DNA of 38,713 bases from an uncultured Clostridia bacterium (GCA_947589665.1 CANQBJ010000019.1:1-38713), one strand, 5' to 3'. Positions 17,622-26,915 are shown, counted from the first letter of the stretch. The notes: a model not told the origin generated them from the sequence alone. Numbers and translations are program-made.

Positions 17622-19003
17622 TATCCTCTGCCTCCTACTGTTATGTTCTGTACTCTCAGCATGGGCTGACCTACACACACCGGTATTGAGCCGCTTGATG
17701 CTCCGCACATACCTTCGGCAAGAGCAAGGTTATCGGAGACCCTATCTATGCTCTTAAGCACTAAGGAGCCCTTGCCTATAAGCGTTGCTCCTCTTACAGG
17801 CTCGCATATCTTACCGTTTCTTATTATATACGCCTCGCTTACTGCAAAATTGAAATCTCCGCTGGCGGGATTGACCGAACCGCCGCCCATATATTTAGCG
17901 TATAAGCCGTATTCCGTATCTGCTATGATATCCTCCTTCTTGTCTGTGCCGGCAGCTATATATGTGTTGGTCATTCTTGAAACAGGTACGAGCTTATAGC
18001 TTTCCCTGCGGGAATTTCCGCTGGGAGCCATACCTATGATACCTCCGTTATAGCGGTCTGTCATATAGGTCTTTAACACACCCTTTTCTATAAGCACGTT
18101 CCTTCTTGCAGGTGTGCCTTCATCATCAATGTTTATGCTGCCCCATTGATTTGGTATAGTGCCGTCGTCTATGGCAGTTACCTTTTCGGAGGCTATCATT
18201 TCGCCTATTTTATCCGTAAATACGCTTGCTTTCTTGCTTATGGCAGCCGCCTCAAGCCCGTGTCCGCAGGCCTCGTGGAATATAACGCCGCCAAAGCCGT
18301 TGTCCATTACTACAGGCATTTTTCCGCCTGGACAGTTATCTGCCTTAAGCATAGTAACGGCACAGCGCGCCGCCTCATCAGCAATAGCCTCTATATCCAT
18401 ATTTTCACAGAATTCAAAGCCCTGCAGCGCGCCGGGACCGAAATATCCTGTCTGCTTTTCGCTTTCGTTGGACGCTACGGCAGAAACCGATATCCTTGTT
18501 CTTACCCTTTTGTCCTCTGCCCACAGACCCTCCGTGTTGGCAATAAGCACATCCTGTACGGAATCCATATAGGACAGACCCGTCTGTGTTATAAGGCTGT
18601 CATATGCCATAGCCCTGCTGTGTCCACGCATAAGGAAGTCAACTATCCTTTTCTTCTCAACAGTATCGGGCATTATTACAACAGGGTGAGCATTGCTGCC
18701 TTCAAGCCGGTTGAACACAGTAATATTATGCTGCGTATCTCCCTTTATGGCGGCTGCGCCCTCCCTGGCAATTCTTATAAGATTGTCATAGGCCATATTG
18801 TTGGTATATACATATATGACCCTTTCCCTGTTTATTATCCTTATACCGCAGCCTCTGTCCGTGCCTGAATTGGCTCTTTCCACAACTCCGTTGGTTATGC
18901 CTATATTGTTCCTGCAGTTGTTTTCCGCAAAGACCTCCGCAAATTCGGCTCCCGTTGAAACCGCAGCCGTAAGTACAGCCTGTACTGTTTTTTCATTTAA
19001 CAT
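17621..19003 (-). CDS. tldD: TldD family metalloprotease subunit
   Basis: This is the catalytic subunit of the TldD/TldE peptidase. The metal motif HEACGHGLEA (HExxxH) lies near residue 237, followed by the YMTDRYNGGIIG and GGSVNPASGDFNFAVSEAY blocks of the family. The 460-residue length is normal. It is transcribed with the pmbA-like gene by one-base overlap. Upstream, at 19004-19128, it diverges from a ferredoxin gene. In other bacteria the pair matures peptide natural products; no peptide precursor is visible here. Confidence 0.94.
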   Translation of the reverse strand: MLNEKTVQAVLTAAVSTGAEFAEVFAENNCRNNIGITNGVVERANSGTDRGCGIRIINRERVIYVYTNNMAYDNLIRIAREGAAAIKGDTQHNITVFNRLEGSNAHPVVIMPDTVEKKRIVDFLMRGHSRAMAYDSLITQTGLSYMDSVQDVLIANTEGLWAEDKRVRTRISVSAVASNESEKQTGYFGPGALQGFEFCENMDIEAIADEAARCAVTMLKADNCPGGKMPVVMDNGFGGVIFHEACGHGLEAAAISKKASVFTDKIGEMIASEKVTAIDDGTIPNQWGSINIDDEGTPARRNVLIEKGVLKTYMTDRYNGGIIGMAPSGNSRRESYKLVPVSRMTNTYIAAGTDKKEDIIADTEYGLYAKYMGGGSVNPASGDFNFAVSEAYIIRNGKICEPVRGATLIGKGSLVLKSIDRVSDNLALAEGMCGASSGSIPVCVGQPMLRVQNITVGGRG

Positions 19004-19051
19004 ATAAAAACTCCCTTTTGAATATTTATTAAAAATTTGTTTAAATTTTAC

Positions 19052-19080
19052 TTGAAAAAATACCGATAATAGTATACAAT
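19052..19080 (+). promoter_or_regulatory. Promoter of the ferredoxin gene
   Basis: TTGAAA (19052-19057), a 17-base spacer and TACAAT (19075-19080) lie about 48 bases before the ferredoxin start. Confidence 0.75.
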
Positions 19081-19128
19081 GAAATTAAGTAAGAATACTC
19101 TTACAAAAAAAATATGGAGGTGCTGACT

Positions 19129-19296
19129 ATGGCATATAAGATCAGTGACGACTGCATCAGCTGCGGCGCTTGTGCAGCAGATTGTCCTGTAGGCGCAATT
19201 TCTGAAGGCGACGGCAAGTATGTTATCGACGAGGATGCTTGCATCGAATGCGGTGCTTGCGCAGGTACTTGTCCTGTAGGTGCTCCTCAGGCTTAA
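19129..19296 (+). CDS. Clostridial-type 2[4Fe-4S] ferredoxin
   Basis: The 55-residue product has the two classical cluster-binding motifs, CISCGACAADCP at residues 9-20 and CIECGACAGTCP at about 38-49, related by internal duplication. It is a low-potential electron carrier for reactions such as pyruvate:ferredoxin oxidoreductase and hydrogenase. GGAGG followed by GTGCTGACT places the start at 19129, and an ATG that overlaps the ribosome site is rejected. The sequence is distinctly more GC-rich at third positions (GAC, GGC, TGC) than its neighbours, as expected for a highly expressed gene. It is monocistronic. Confidence 0.96.
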   Translation: MAYKISDDCISCGACAADCPVGAISEGDGKYVIDEDACIECGACAGTCPVGAPQA

Positions 19297-19309
19297 TACT
19301 TATTAAGAT

Positions 19310-19340
19310 AAAAAGACCTGATTTTTCAGGTCTTTTTAAT
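19310..19340. terminator. Bidirectional terminator between ferredoxin and dnaB
   Basis: AAAAAGACCTGA (19310-19321) pairs perfectly with TCAGGTCTTTTT (19326-19337) around a TTTT loop. It serves the ferredoxin gene on the plus strand and dnaB on the minus strand, since both end within 15 bases of it. Confidence 0.9.
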
Positions 19341-20717
19341 TTACTGTTCAACATCGGGACTATCCTCTGGCAGTGCATTGTCAAAACGTGTAAACTCGCC
19401 TCTGAATATAAGATTGACCTTGCCTGTTGCGCCTTTTCTGTGCTTGGCTATTATCACCTCTGCCTTGTTCTTAAGCTCAGGATCGTCCTTCTTATAGTAT
19501 TCCTCTCTGAATAAAAGGCATATCAAATCGGCATCCTGCTCTATAGCGCCCGATTCTCTCAGGTCCGACATAACAGGTCTTTTATCGTTTCTGCTTTCGT
19601 TTCCTCTGCTCAGCTGTGAAAGTGCTATTACGGGAATATTCAGTTCTCTTGCTATCGCCTTAAGTGAACGGGATATATATGAAACCCTCTGCTGGTCGGA
19701 CTCATTCTTATTGCCCGTACCCTGCATAAGCTGCATATAGTCCACAACTACAAGCTCTATGCCCTTTTCCATCTGGAGCCTTCTGCATTTTTCTCTCAGC
19801 ATGGTGGGATTGAGCTCAGGTGAATCATAAATATATATAGGCGCAGAAGAAAGAGCGCCCATAGCCATAGCTATGCTGTCAAATTCCTCTGCTGTAAGTC
19901 TGCCGTCTCTTATATTTCTGCTGTCTACAAGAGCCTGCGCCGAAAGCATACGGCTGCCCAGCTGTTCTCTGGACATTTCAAGAGAAAATATGGCAACGGG
20001 TATATTATGCTCCACAGCAGCATTCTGGGCAATATTAAGGGCAAATGTAGTCTTTCCCATTGCAGGACGACCTGCCACTATTATAAGATCAGACTTTTGC
20101 AGGCCTGCTGTTATGAAATCGAAATCTATAAAACCCGTAGGCACGCCTGTAATGGAATTATGAGAGCGTGACACCCTGTCTATAGTTTCTATTACCTCTG
20201 CCATTACCTCGTCTATAGGTGTAAAGTCCGTTGTCTTTCTGTTCTGCGATACCTCAAATATATCCTTTTCGGCATCGGCAAGTATAACATCTATTTCGTC
20301 GGAGCCCTCATAGCCTGACTGTGATATCCTGTCGCCTGCCCTTACAAGATTGCGGAGTATTGCCTTTTTCTTTACTATATCCACATAGTACTTTGTCTTG
20401 GCGGTAGTCGCAGCAAGACCCGATAGGTCTACAAGATACTGTATGCCGCCTATTTGCTCCAGATATCCCATGGACTCTATTTTCTCCCTGACAAGTATGA
20501 AATCCACAGGCTTATTATTGTTGTAAAGGTCTATACATGCCTCAAATATAAGCCTGTGAGCAGGACTGTAGAAATCCTCGGAATAAAGCTCCTCTGCGGC
20601 TATACGCACACCCTCTTCATCGGGATAGAGCATACAGCCCAGCACCATCTGTTCGGCATCGTTGTCATGAGGCGGTATTCGGTTCACATATGAATTATTT
20701 TCAACATTCTCAGCCAT
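19341..20717 (-). CDS. dnaB: Replicative DNA helicase DnaB
   Basis: DnaB is the hexameric helicase of the replication fork. The N-terminal DnaB domain begins with RIPPHDNDAEQMVLGCMLYP. The RecA-like domain has Walker A GRPAMGKTTFALNIA near residue 213 and Walker B ELVVVDYMQLMQG near 320, with IPVIALSQLSRG and a C-terminal KHRKGATGKVNLIF motif. The 458 residues are normal with no intein. It follows rplI by 21 bases, with GGAGG before the ATG, in the conserved gdpP-rplI-dnaB order. Confidence 0.98.
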   Translation of the reverse strand: MAENVENNSYVNRIPPHDNDAEQMVLGCMLYPDEEGVRIAAEELYSEDFYSPAHRLIFEACIDLYNNNKPVDFILVREKIESMGYLEQIGGIQYLVDLSGLAATTAKTKYYVDIVKKKAILRNLVRAGDRISQSGYEGSDEIDVILADAEKDIFEVSQNRKTTDFTPIDEVMAEVIETIDRVSRSHNSITGVPTGFIDFDFITAGLQKSDLIIVAGRPAMGKTTFALNIAQNAAVEHNIPVAIFSLEMSREQLGSRMLSAQALVDSRNIRDGRLTAEEFDSIAMAMGALSSAPIYIYDSPELNPTMLREKCRRLQMEKGIELVVVDYMQLMQGTGNKNESDQQRVSYISRSLKAIARELNIPVIALSQLSRGNESRNDKRPVMSDLRESGAIEQDADLICLLFREEYYKKDDPELKNKAEVIIAKHRKGATGKVNLIFRGEFTRFDNALPEDSPDVEQ

Positions 20718-20738
20718 AATACTACCTCCGCATAAAAT

Positions 20739-21182
20739 TTACCCTTCAGCTATTATTACCTTTACCTTAGCTGTAACATTGGTATGAAGCTTGACTGAAA
20801 CCTCTTCCTCGCCTAAAGTCTTTATAGGCTCGGCAATTATTTTCTTCTTATCTACATCAATATTTCTCTGAGCCTTAAGCTCGGCGCTTATTTCCTTGTT
20901 GGTAACGGCTCCGAAAAGCTTGCCGTTGCCTCCTGTCTTAACATTTATTGTTATGGGCTGTGCCTCCAGTTGGGCTGCAAGAGCCTGCGCCGCCTCAAGC
21001 TCAGCCTGAGCCTGCGCCGCCTCATCTGCCTTCTGCTTTTCAAGCTTTTTTACATTGGCAGGTGTTGCCTCTACTGCAAATTTCTTGGGTATAAGGAAGT
21101 TCTTGGCATAGCCGTCGCTGGCATTTATAGTCTGATCCTTCTTGCCTACACCCTTTATATCTGTTAATAATATTACTTTCAT
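20739..21182 (-). CDS. rplI: Large-subunit ribosomal protein L9
   Basis: L9 binds 23S rRNA with its N-terminal domain and is joined by a long helix to the C-terminal domain. The signature [20 protein letters not shown] opens the protein, [17 protein letters not shown] follows, and the Ala/Gln/Glu-rich connecting helix runs at about 45-78. The 147 residues are normal. It starts one base after the gdpP-like stop, with AGGAG upstream. Confidence 0.98.
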   Translation of the reverse strand: MKVILLTDIKGVGKKDQTINASDGYAKNFLIPKKFAVEATPANVKKLEKQKADEAAQAQAELEAAQALAAQLEAQPITINVKTGGNGKLFGAVTNKEISAELKAQRNIDVDKKKIIAEPIKTLGEEEVSVKLHTNVTAKVKVIIAEG

Positions 21183-21183
21183 T

Positions 21184-22896
21184 TTAATTATTCTCCTCTA
21201 TATACTGCTCTATTGTCTCCTTAATAATTTCTATGGCTTGGGCTATGGTTACATCCTTAAGCTGGGCTGCCGCTCCTGCCTGATGCCCGCCGCCACCAAG
21301 CTTTTCCATAAGCTTTTGCACGTTTATCTTGCCTAAGCTCCTGGCGCTTATATTGACAACGCCCTCGCTTTCACAAAGTACGAAGCTTGCCTCTATTCCC
21401 TCCAGATTAAGAAGCTCATCGGCTGTCTGAGCTATAAGCAGCACAGGATTGTCAACCTGCTGATGAAGTACCGACAAAGCCATATTTCCATATATCATTT
21501 CTGCACTTCTGACGGTGTCCGAACGCGCAAGGTATTCACCTAAGGAGTTCTTGAAAAGACGTCTTACGGACATAGTGTCCGCGCCGTTCTTCTTAAGATA
21601 TGCCGCCGCCTCAAAGGTCTTTATGCCTGTCTTAAATGCAAAGTTCTTGGTATCTAATGTAATACCGGCAAGAAGTCCCTCTATTTCCGTTCTTGTAAGC
21701 CTTACACCCTTTATATACATAAGCATTTCCGTTACCATTTCAGAGGTAGATGACGCATAGGACTCATGATAGGTAAGGGAGCAGTTCTCTATGGCATCAG
21801 CGCACTTCCTGTGATGGTCAAACAGCACCAGCTTTTTTGTCCTCTCTATAAGCTCGGGACACTCTGTAAGCGCTGCTCTGTGGGTATCAACTACTATAAG
21901 GAGCGTTCGTCTCCTCAGCATACTCTGTGCCGTTTCGCTGTCTACAAATACATCCTCATATCTTCCGTCATTACACAACCTATCATATAAATTCCTTATA
22001 GAGCTTGTGACCTTATTAAGCACTATATGGCACTTCTTGTCATAGAACCTGGATATGGCAAATATACCGGCAGCAGAGCCAAGTGAGTCCAGATCGGGAT
22101 TTTTATGTCCCATTACCATTACGTCAGAGGCGGAAAGTATAAGCTCTACAAGACCATATGCCTTTACTCTTGCCCTTACCTTGGAGTTCTTGCTGATCTC
22201 ACTGCCGTCGCCGCCAATAAAGGAATATCTTTCCTCATCTTCCTTTATGACTATCTGATTACCGCCCCTGCCCAATGCCAAGTCAAGAGCGCCTCTGGCA
22301 AAAGCCATATCCTCGTTTACAGTCTTGCCGTTCATACCTATGCCTATGCTGAGGGTGGCGGGAGTTTTGTTGCCCATTTCTATCTTGCCAATCTGCTCCG
22401 CTATTGAAAACTTGTTTTCCTTAAGAACAGGAAGCATATCCTTATTGAGCACAAAGAGGAATTTATCCTTTTCAAACTTCCTCAGAAGTCCACCATAATT
22501 ATTGAAATAATCGGTTATTTTTCTCTCAATGATAGCCATGAAGTGAGGCTGACGTATTTCGTCCATATCCTCCTGTATCTCCGCATAGTTATCCAGCATA
22601 AGCAGGCCTACAAGTATATTGCTGTCCACCTGTCCCGCATTGTTTATATAGGGGTTCTCTATAAATATGACATTATATCCCGTCTTGTCCCCCGTGGTAT
22701 AAAGCTCGTAATACTTATCCCCTATAAGCGCTCTCTGCTTTTCCTTGTCAATACTGTATTCGGGCATAAGGTCCTTAATGTTTTTGTACGCATCGATATC
22801 CTTTACCCATGACCTGTATCGGGAATTGCTTTCATCTATATTCAGTTCAAAGTCAATATGCACATATGGAAATGGCAGTGTTATCGTATCTTTCAT
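21184..22896 (-). CDS. GdpP-type DHH/DHHA1 cyclic-di-AMP phosphodiesterase lacking N-terminal membrane helices
   Basis: GdpP (YybT) enzymes degrade c-di-AMP. Domains seen here are a PAS-like N-terminus (about 1-90), a degenerate GGDEF domain (about 90-225, ending in [20 protein letters not shown]) and DHH ([16 protein letters not shown] near 258, VVDTHRAAL near 325, LFDHHRK near 345). DHHA1 with a [12 protein letters not shown] motif closes the protein. The family is usually about 650 residues with two N-terminal transmembrane helices. This protein has 570 residues and begins with soluble sequence ([19 protein letters not shown]), so it should be cytoplasmic. It starts the operon with rplI and dnaB. 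Its ribosome site serves a five-codon ORF overlapping its ATG. Confidence 0.9.
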   Translation of the reverse strand: MKDTITLPFPYVHIDFELNIDESNSRYRSWVKDIDAYKNIKDLMPEYSIDKEKQRALIGDKYYELYTTGDKTGYNVIFIENPYINNAGQVDSNILVGLLMLDNYAEIQEDMDEIRQPHFMAIIERKITDYFNNYGGLLRKFEKDKFLFVLNKDMLPVLKENKFSIAEQIGKIEMGNKTPATLSIGIGMNGKTVNEDMAFARGALDLALGRGGNQIVIKEDEERYSFIGGDGSEISKNSKVRARVKAYGLVELILSASDVMVMGHKNPDLDSLGSAAGIFAISRFYDKKCHIVLNKVTSSIRNLYDRLCNDGRYEDVFVDSETAQSMLRRRTLLIVVDTHRAALTECPELIERTKKLVLFDHHRKCADAIENCSLTYHESYASSTSEMVTEMLMYIKGVRLTRTEIEGLLAGITLDTKNFAFKTGIKTFEAAAYLKKNGADTMSVRRLFKNSLGEYLARSDTVRSAEMIYGNMALSVLHQQVDNPVLLIAQTADELLNLEGIEASFVLCESEGVVNISARSLGKINVQKLMEKLGGGGHQAGAAAQLKDVTIAQAIEIIKETIEQYIEENN

Positions 22897-22910
22897 AGTT
22901 GTTTTTTCAT
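22893..22910 (-). CDS. Five-codon leader ORF overlapping the gdpP-like start
   Basis: On the minus strand, AAGGGGG is followed after two bases by ATG AAA AAA CAA CTA TGA (MKKQL). Its TGA overlaps the ATG of the gdpP-like gene. The gdpP-like ATG has no other Shine-Dalgarno sequence within 15 bases. The mini-ORF could be real and couple translation, or a chance ATG. Confidence 0.35.
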   Translation of the reverse strand: MKKQL

Positions 22911-22933
22911 ATCCCCCTTAAAAGATAAGTATT

Positions 22934-22962
22934 AGTATATCACAGATATATTATTTTTGCAA
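22934..22962 (-). promoter_or_regulatory. Promoter of the gdpP-rplI-dnaB operon
   Basis: On the minus strand TTGCAA (22957-22962), 17 bases and TATACT (22934-22939). The -35 box and part of the spacer lie inside the last codons of pheA, which is on the same strand and upstream. No terminator separates pheA from this operon. Confidence 0.7.
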
Positions 22963-23781
22963 TCTGTTATCCCGTATAGCATAGCAGCCCAGATTTTTGC
23001 AGAAAGAGCTCTTTCGTTCTATAAGCTTTATGGCGTCCTCTATATCCTTTGAATTATTATTGACATCCAGATCGATAAGGAAAACATATTCCATAGGCTT
23101 GTTTCTCATAGGTCTTGAGGCTATCTTGGACATATTAACATCAAATATTGAGAATATATCCAGTATCTTGTAAAGTGCGCCGGGCTCATCCGTTGTTGAA
23201 AAGCATATTGTGACCTTATCCTTATTATACTCTATGCTCTTTTTCTTTGACACACGCACAAACTGAGTAAAATTGTTATCTGTATTCTGTATATTCCTTT
23301 TTATAACGCTGAGACCGTAAAGGTCTGCCGCGCACTCAGCGCCTATCCCTGCCACCTTTTCATCGGAAAGAGATACCTTCTTGATCGCTTCGGCTGTAGA
23401 GCTTTCCGTCACTATCTCGGCATTGGGCATATATTTTTCTATAAAATCCCTGCACTGAGGTATAGCGTGAGGATGTGACATAATGCGGGTCACTTCCCTA
23501 AGCTCGGTGCCTTCCTTTGCTATAAGGCATTGTCTTATAGGCAGTATAAGAAGCTCCTGTATGTATAAGTCCACATCAAAAATAAGACAGTCCGCAGTAC
23601 CGTTTACCACACCCTCTATAGAGTTTTCAACAGGGACTACTGCCTCGTCCACCTCGCCTTTTTCAACTGCCATAAGGGCATCGTAAAAGCTGTGATAAGG
23701 AACGATATCGTTATCCCTTGCCAGTATTTTAGCGGCCATTTCGGTAAATGTACCCCTGGGTCCCAAATAAGCGATCTTCAT
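22951..23781 (-). CDS. pheA: Prephenate dehydratase PheA with ACT domain
   Basis: PheA converts prephenate to phenylpyruvate in phenylalanine synthesis. The catalytic domain (about 1-185) starts with IAYLGPRGTFTEMAA and includes AVVPVENSIEGVVNGTAD and a NFTQFVRVS motif, where most relatives have TRF. The C-terminal ACT domain (about 195-270) has GALYKILDIFS for the GALV motif and KIASRPM where ESRP is usual, so the phenylalanine-sensing site may differ. The 276 residues are normal. GGGAGAT before 23781 decides the start; an in-frame ATG 15 codons upstream lacks a ribosome site. It stands alone with its own -10 (TATAAT). Confidence 0.94.
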   Translation of the reverse strand: MKIAYLGPRGTFTEMAAKILARDNDIVPYHSFYDALMAVEKGEVDEAVVPVENSIEGVVNGTADCLIFDVDLYIQELLILPIRQCLIAKEGTELREVTRIMSHPHAIPQCRDFIEKYMPNAEIVTESSTAEAIKKVSLSDEKVAGIGAECAADLYGLSVIKRNIQNTDNNFTQFVRVSKKKSIEYNKDKVTICFSTTDEPGALYKILDIFSIFDVNMSKIASRPMRNKPMEYVFLIDLDVNNNSKDIEDAIKLIERKSSFCKNLGCYAIRDNRLQK

Positions 23782-23862
23782 AATACTATCTCCCGATTTT
23801 AAATATTTATAGTCATTATACCGCAAAAAAATAAAAAAGTACAGAAAAAAATGTAAAATTAT

Positions 23863-23891
23863 TTTACCGATACTTTAAATTATGTTATAAT
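23863..23891 (+). promoter_or_regulatory. Promoter of the MetH operon
   Basis: TTTACC (23863-23868), a 17-base spacer and TATAAT (23886-23891) lie about 20 bases before the first ATG. The leader is too short for a SAM or cobalamin riboswitch, and none is seen. Confidence 0.7.
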
Positions 23892-23911
23892 CTATAGCGA
23901 GGTGTAGCTAT

Positions 23912-24574
23912 ATGATAAAAATAGAGAGAATAAACAGGGCAGAGGCTCTGAGATATATGGGCTATAACAAGGACATAGACTTAACAAATATAGAAGGACT
24001 TCTTGACAGCTGCGAAAAGGAGCTGTTATCAGTAATAAAGCCCCGTTACTGCTGCCGTATATTTGACATTGAAATAAAGGACAGTGTGGAATTAAAGGAT
24101 TGCAGGCTTAGGCTTACGGGAAAGGATATTACAGAGCATCTGAAGGACTGCAATAAGGCAATTATATTTGCAGCCACACTTTCGGCAGATGCGGACAGAC
24201 TTATAAACAGATATAAGGTAAAGGATATGACCTCCGCCCTTATACTGGACTGTATGGCAAGCGCAGCAATTGAGCAGTACTGCGATATGGCAGAGAAGGA
24301 AATAGGCAATGACAGAAATATGACATGGCGGTTTTCTCCGGGCTACGGCGATCTGCCTATAGGACTGCAAAGAGAATTTATAAGCAGCATAAACGCGGAA
24401 AAGCTTATAGGACTTACCGTAACAGACAGCAATATACTTATACCCCGAAAATCCGTAACTGCCGTTATAGGCTTATCGGACAGAGAAATACCTAAGGGCA
24501 GGAGAGGCTGCGCTATATGCAGTATGGCAGAAAGCTGCCAATACAGAAAAAGAGGTGAACACTGTGGACTTTAA
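23912..24574 (+). CDS. Stand-alone methionine synthase reactivation domain protein
   Basis: The 220-residue protein matches the vitamin B12-dependent methionine synthase activation domain that in E. coli forms the C-terminus of MetH. It binds SAM to remethylate oxidised cob(II)alamin. The recognisable core is IIFAATLSADADRLINRY, ALILDCMASAAIEQYCD and a RFSPGYGDLPIGLQREF SAM-binding motif. The C-terminus carries a Cys cluster (C-A-I-C at about 201-204, then two more Cys), which could bind a metal or Fe-S centre. It precedes metH with an 11-base overlap, so the two are translationally coupled parts of a split enzyme. AGGTG precedes the ATG. Confidence 0.9.
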   Translation: MIKIERINRAEALRYMGYNKDIDLTNIEGLLDSCEKELLSVIKPRYCCRIFDIEIKDSVELKDCRLRLTGKDITEHLKDCNKAIIFAATLSADADRLINRYKVKDMTSALILDCMASAAIEQYCDMAEKEIGNDRNMTWRFSPGYGDLPIGLQREFISSINAEKLIGLTVTDSNILIPRKSVTAVIGLSDREIPKGRRGCAICSMAESCQYRKRGEHCGL

Positions 24575-26915
24575 TACCTTGCTTAAAAAGGACTATGTTA
24601 TACTTGACGGAGCTATGGGTACAATGCTTCAGGCACAGGGACTTGAGGCAGGAGGCATACCCGAGCTTCTGAGCATAACGGAACCGGAAAAGATAATAAA
24701 TATACACAAAAGCTATATAAATGCAGGCAGTGATATAGTATATGCCAATACCTTCGGTGCCAACCGCTATAAGCTTAAGGACAGCGGATATTGCGTCGGA
24801 GATGTTATAAAAGCGTCTGTAAGCTGTGCAAAAAAGGCATGTCGGGGTACAAATACACTTACGGCTCTTGATATCGGTCCTATCGGCCAGCTTTTGGAAC
24901 CCACAGGAAGTCTCAGATTTGAAGAGGCATATGATATTTTCAAGGAAATAATATTGGCAGGAGGGGATGCCGATGTTATAGTGCTTGAAACCATGACCGA
25001 CCTCTACGAGGTAAAGGCAGGCGTCCTTGCCGCAAAGGAAAATTCCCATAAGCCAATTATAGTGACCATGACATTTGAGGAAAATATGAGGACGTTTACA
25101 GGCTGCGCCATATCTTCAATGGCAATGACTCTCGAGGGCTTAGGCGCAGATGCTATAGGAGTAAACTGCTCCCTTGGACCAAAGGAGCTTTATCCCATTA
25201 TTGAGGAAATGTCCAGGTGGACAAACCTGCCTATAGTAATAAAGCCTAATGCTGGCCTTCCCGATCCCGTTACAAATAAGTACAATGTATTACCTGCCGA
25301 ATTTGCTCAATATATAGCCAAGCTCAATAAATTCGGCATAAGACTTGTCGGCGGCTGCTGCGGTACAGACCCCGATTATATAAGGGAAACCGTAAGGGTA
25401 CTCCAAAGCTTAAAGCCTATTATTGCCGAAAAGGAAATACCCTCAGCAATATGCTCTCCTGCAAATACGGTAATTGTGGATATGCCCCGTATCATAGGCG
25501 AAAGAATAAATCCCACAGGCAAAAAGCTTTTCAAGGAGGCACTCAGGAACAGGAATATAGACTATATACTGGGACAAGCTATAGAGCAGGTACAGGGCGG
25601 AGCCGAGATACTGGATGTAAATGTAGGTCTGCCCGAAATAGACGAAATGGAAATGATGGTAACGGCAGTCAAGTCCATACAAGGCGTTGTGGACGTACCG
25701 TTGCAGATAGACACCACTATCCCCGAGGTGCTGGAGGCGGCTCTCAGGGTATATAACGGCAAGCCCATTGTAAATTCCGTAAACGGCGAGGAAGAAAGCC
25801 TTAATACCGTACTTCCTCTTGTGAAGAAATACGGCGCCGCCGTAGTGGGACTTACCCTTGACAAGGACGGTATACCGCCTAAGGCAGAGAAAAGAATAGA
25901 AATAGCAGAAAAAATAATGAACAGAGCCCTGGAGGCAGGCATACCAAAAAGGGATATATATATTGACTGCCTTACGCTTACTGCCTCAGCAGAGCAGGCA
26001 GCGGTCATGGAGACACTTAAGGCTGTAGAATATGTCAAAAATAACTTAGGTCTCCATACCGTACTGGGTGTATCAAATATATCCTTTGGTCTGCCTAATA
26101 GAGGGCTTATAAATTCCACCTTCCTGACAATGGCGCTGACGAGAGGACTTGACCTGCCTATTATAAATCCCAACATTGAGGCTATGACAGGCGCTGTAAG
26201 AGCCTACAGGCTACTTGCGAACCACGATGTGAATTCAGCGGAGTTTATAGATTTCTACGGCAATGCCGCACCTGTGCAGACGCAAAGCGCCCATACCGAC
26301 CATACTCTGGAATATGCCATAGAAAAGGGTCTTAAGGGGGAGGCAAGAGCCATAACATCTGCACTTCTTGAGACCAAGACGCCTATGGAGGTAATTAACG
26401 ACGTGATAATACCTGCTCTTGACAAGGCAGGCAATGAATTTGAAAAGGGAAGGATATTCCTGCCCCAGCTTATACTCTCCGCCTCAGTTGCACAGGAGGC
26501 CTTTGAGATACTGAAAGCAGAGATATCAAAATCAAACAACAGCATAGACAAAGGAAAAATAGTAATTGCCACAGTAAGGGGCGATGTACACGATATAGGC
26601 AAGAATATAGTAAAGGTACTTCTGGAAAACTACGGCTATACTGTTATAGACTTGGGCAAGGATGTGGAATATGAGACAGTTGTAAATGCCGTCAGAGAAA
26701 ACAACTGCCGTCTTGTAGGCTTAAGCGCACTTATGACCACAACTCTCGGCGCTATGGAAAATACTATAAAGCTTATAAGAGAAAACGGTCTTGACTGCAA
26801 GGTAATGGTAGGCGGAGCAGTGCTTACTCCCGAATATGCGGAAAGCATAGGCGCAGACTATTACAGCAAGGACGCAAAGCGCTCCGTAGATATTGCAAAG
26901 GAAGTGCTTGGATAA
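24564..26915 (+). CDS. metH: Cobalamin-dependent methionine synthase MetH lacking the activation domain
   Basis: This enzyme transfers a methyl group from methyltetrahydrofolate through cobalamin to homocysteine. In order it has a homocysteine-binding barrel (about 1-290, with GANRY and the zinc Cys pair in LVGGCCGTDP), a pterin-binding barrel (about 305-560, GERINPTGKKLFKEA), a helical cap and a B12-binding domain. The cobalamin motif is VRGDVHDIGKNIV at about 670-682, with the His that ligates cobalt. The activation domain is missing and supplied by the preceding gene. GTG at 24564 is chosen because AGAGGTG ends six bases before it. Length is 783 residues. Confidence 0.96.
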   Translation: MDFNTLLKKDYVILDGAMGTMLQAQGLEAGGIPELLSITEPEKIINIHKSYINAGSDIVYANTFGANRYKLKDSGYCVGDVIKASVSCAKKACRGTNTLTALDIGPIGQLLEPTGSLRFEEAYDIFKEIILAGGDADVIVLETMTDLYEVKAGVLAAKENSHKPIIVTMTFEENMRTFTGCAISSMAMTLEGLGADAIGVNCSLGPKELYPIIEEMSRWTNLPIVIKPNAGLPDPVTNKYNVLPAEFAQYIAKLNKFGIRLVGGCCGTDPDYIRETVRVLQSLKPIIAEKEIPSAICSPANTVIVDMPRIIGERINPTGKKLFKEALRNRNIDYILGQAIEQVQGGAEILDVNVGLPEIDEMEMMVTAVKSIQGVVDVPLQIDTTIPEVLEAALRVYNGKPIVNSVNGEEESLNTVLPLVKKYGAAVVGLTLDKDGIPPKAEKRIEIAEKIMNRALEAGIPKRDIYIDCLTLTASAEQAAVMETLKAVEYVKNNLGLHTVLGVSNISFGLPNRGLINSTFLTMALTRGLDLPIINPNIEAMTGAVRAYRLLANHDVNSAEFIDFYGNAAPVQTQSAHTDHTLEYAIEKGLKGEARAITSALLETKTPMEVINDVIIPALDKAGNEFEKGRIFLPQLILSASVAQEAFEILKAEISKSNNSIDKGKIVIATVRGDVHDIGKNIVKVLLENYGYTVIDLGKDVEYETVVNAVRENNCRLVGLSALMTTTLGAMENTIKLIRENGLDCKVMVGGAVLTPEYAESIGADYYSKDAKRSVDIAKEVLG

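Noticed and set aside
17622..17708. N-terminal extension of the PmbA-like protein
   Set aside because: The extra 29 codons lie inside tldD, have no ribosome site and do not resemble the family; TAATG coupling at 17621 fits better.
23782..23911. SAM or cobalamin riboswitch before the MetH genes
   Set aside because: The promoter lies about 20 bases before the ATG, leaving no room, and no conserved riboswitch core is present.
25562..26176. 204-residue frame on the minus strand opposite metH
   Set aside because: Ser/Thr/Ile-rich antisense shadow of metH with no ribosome site; metH is unambiguous.
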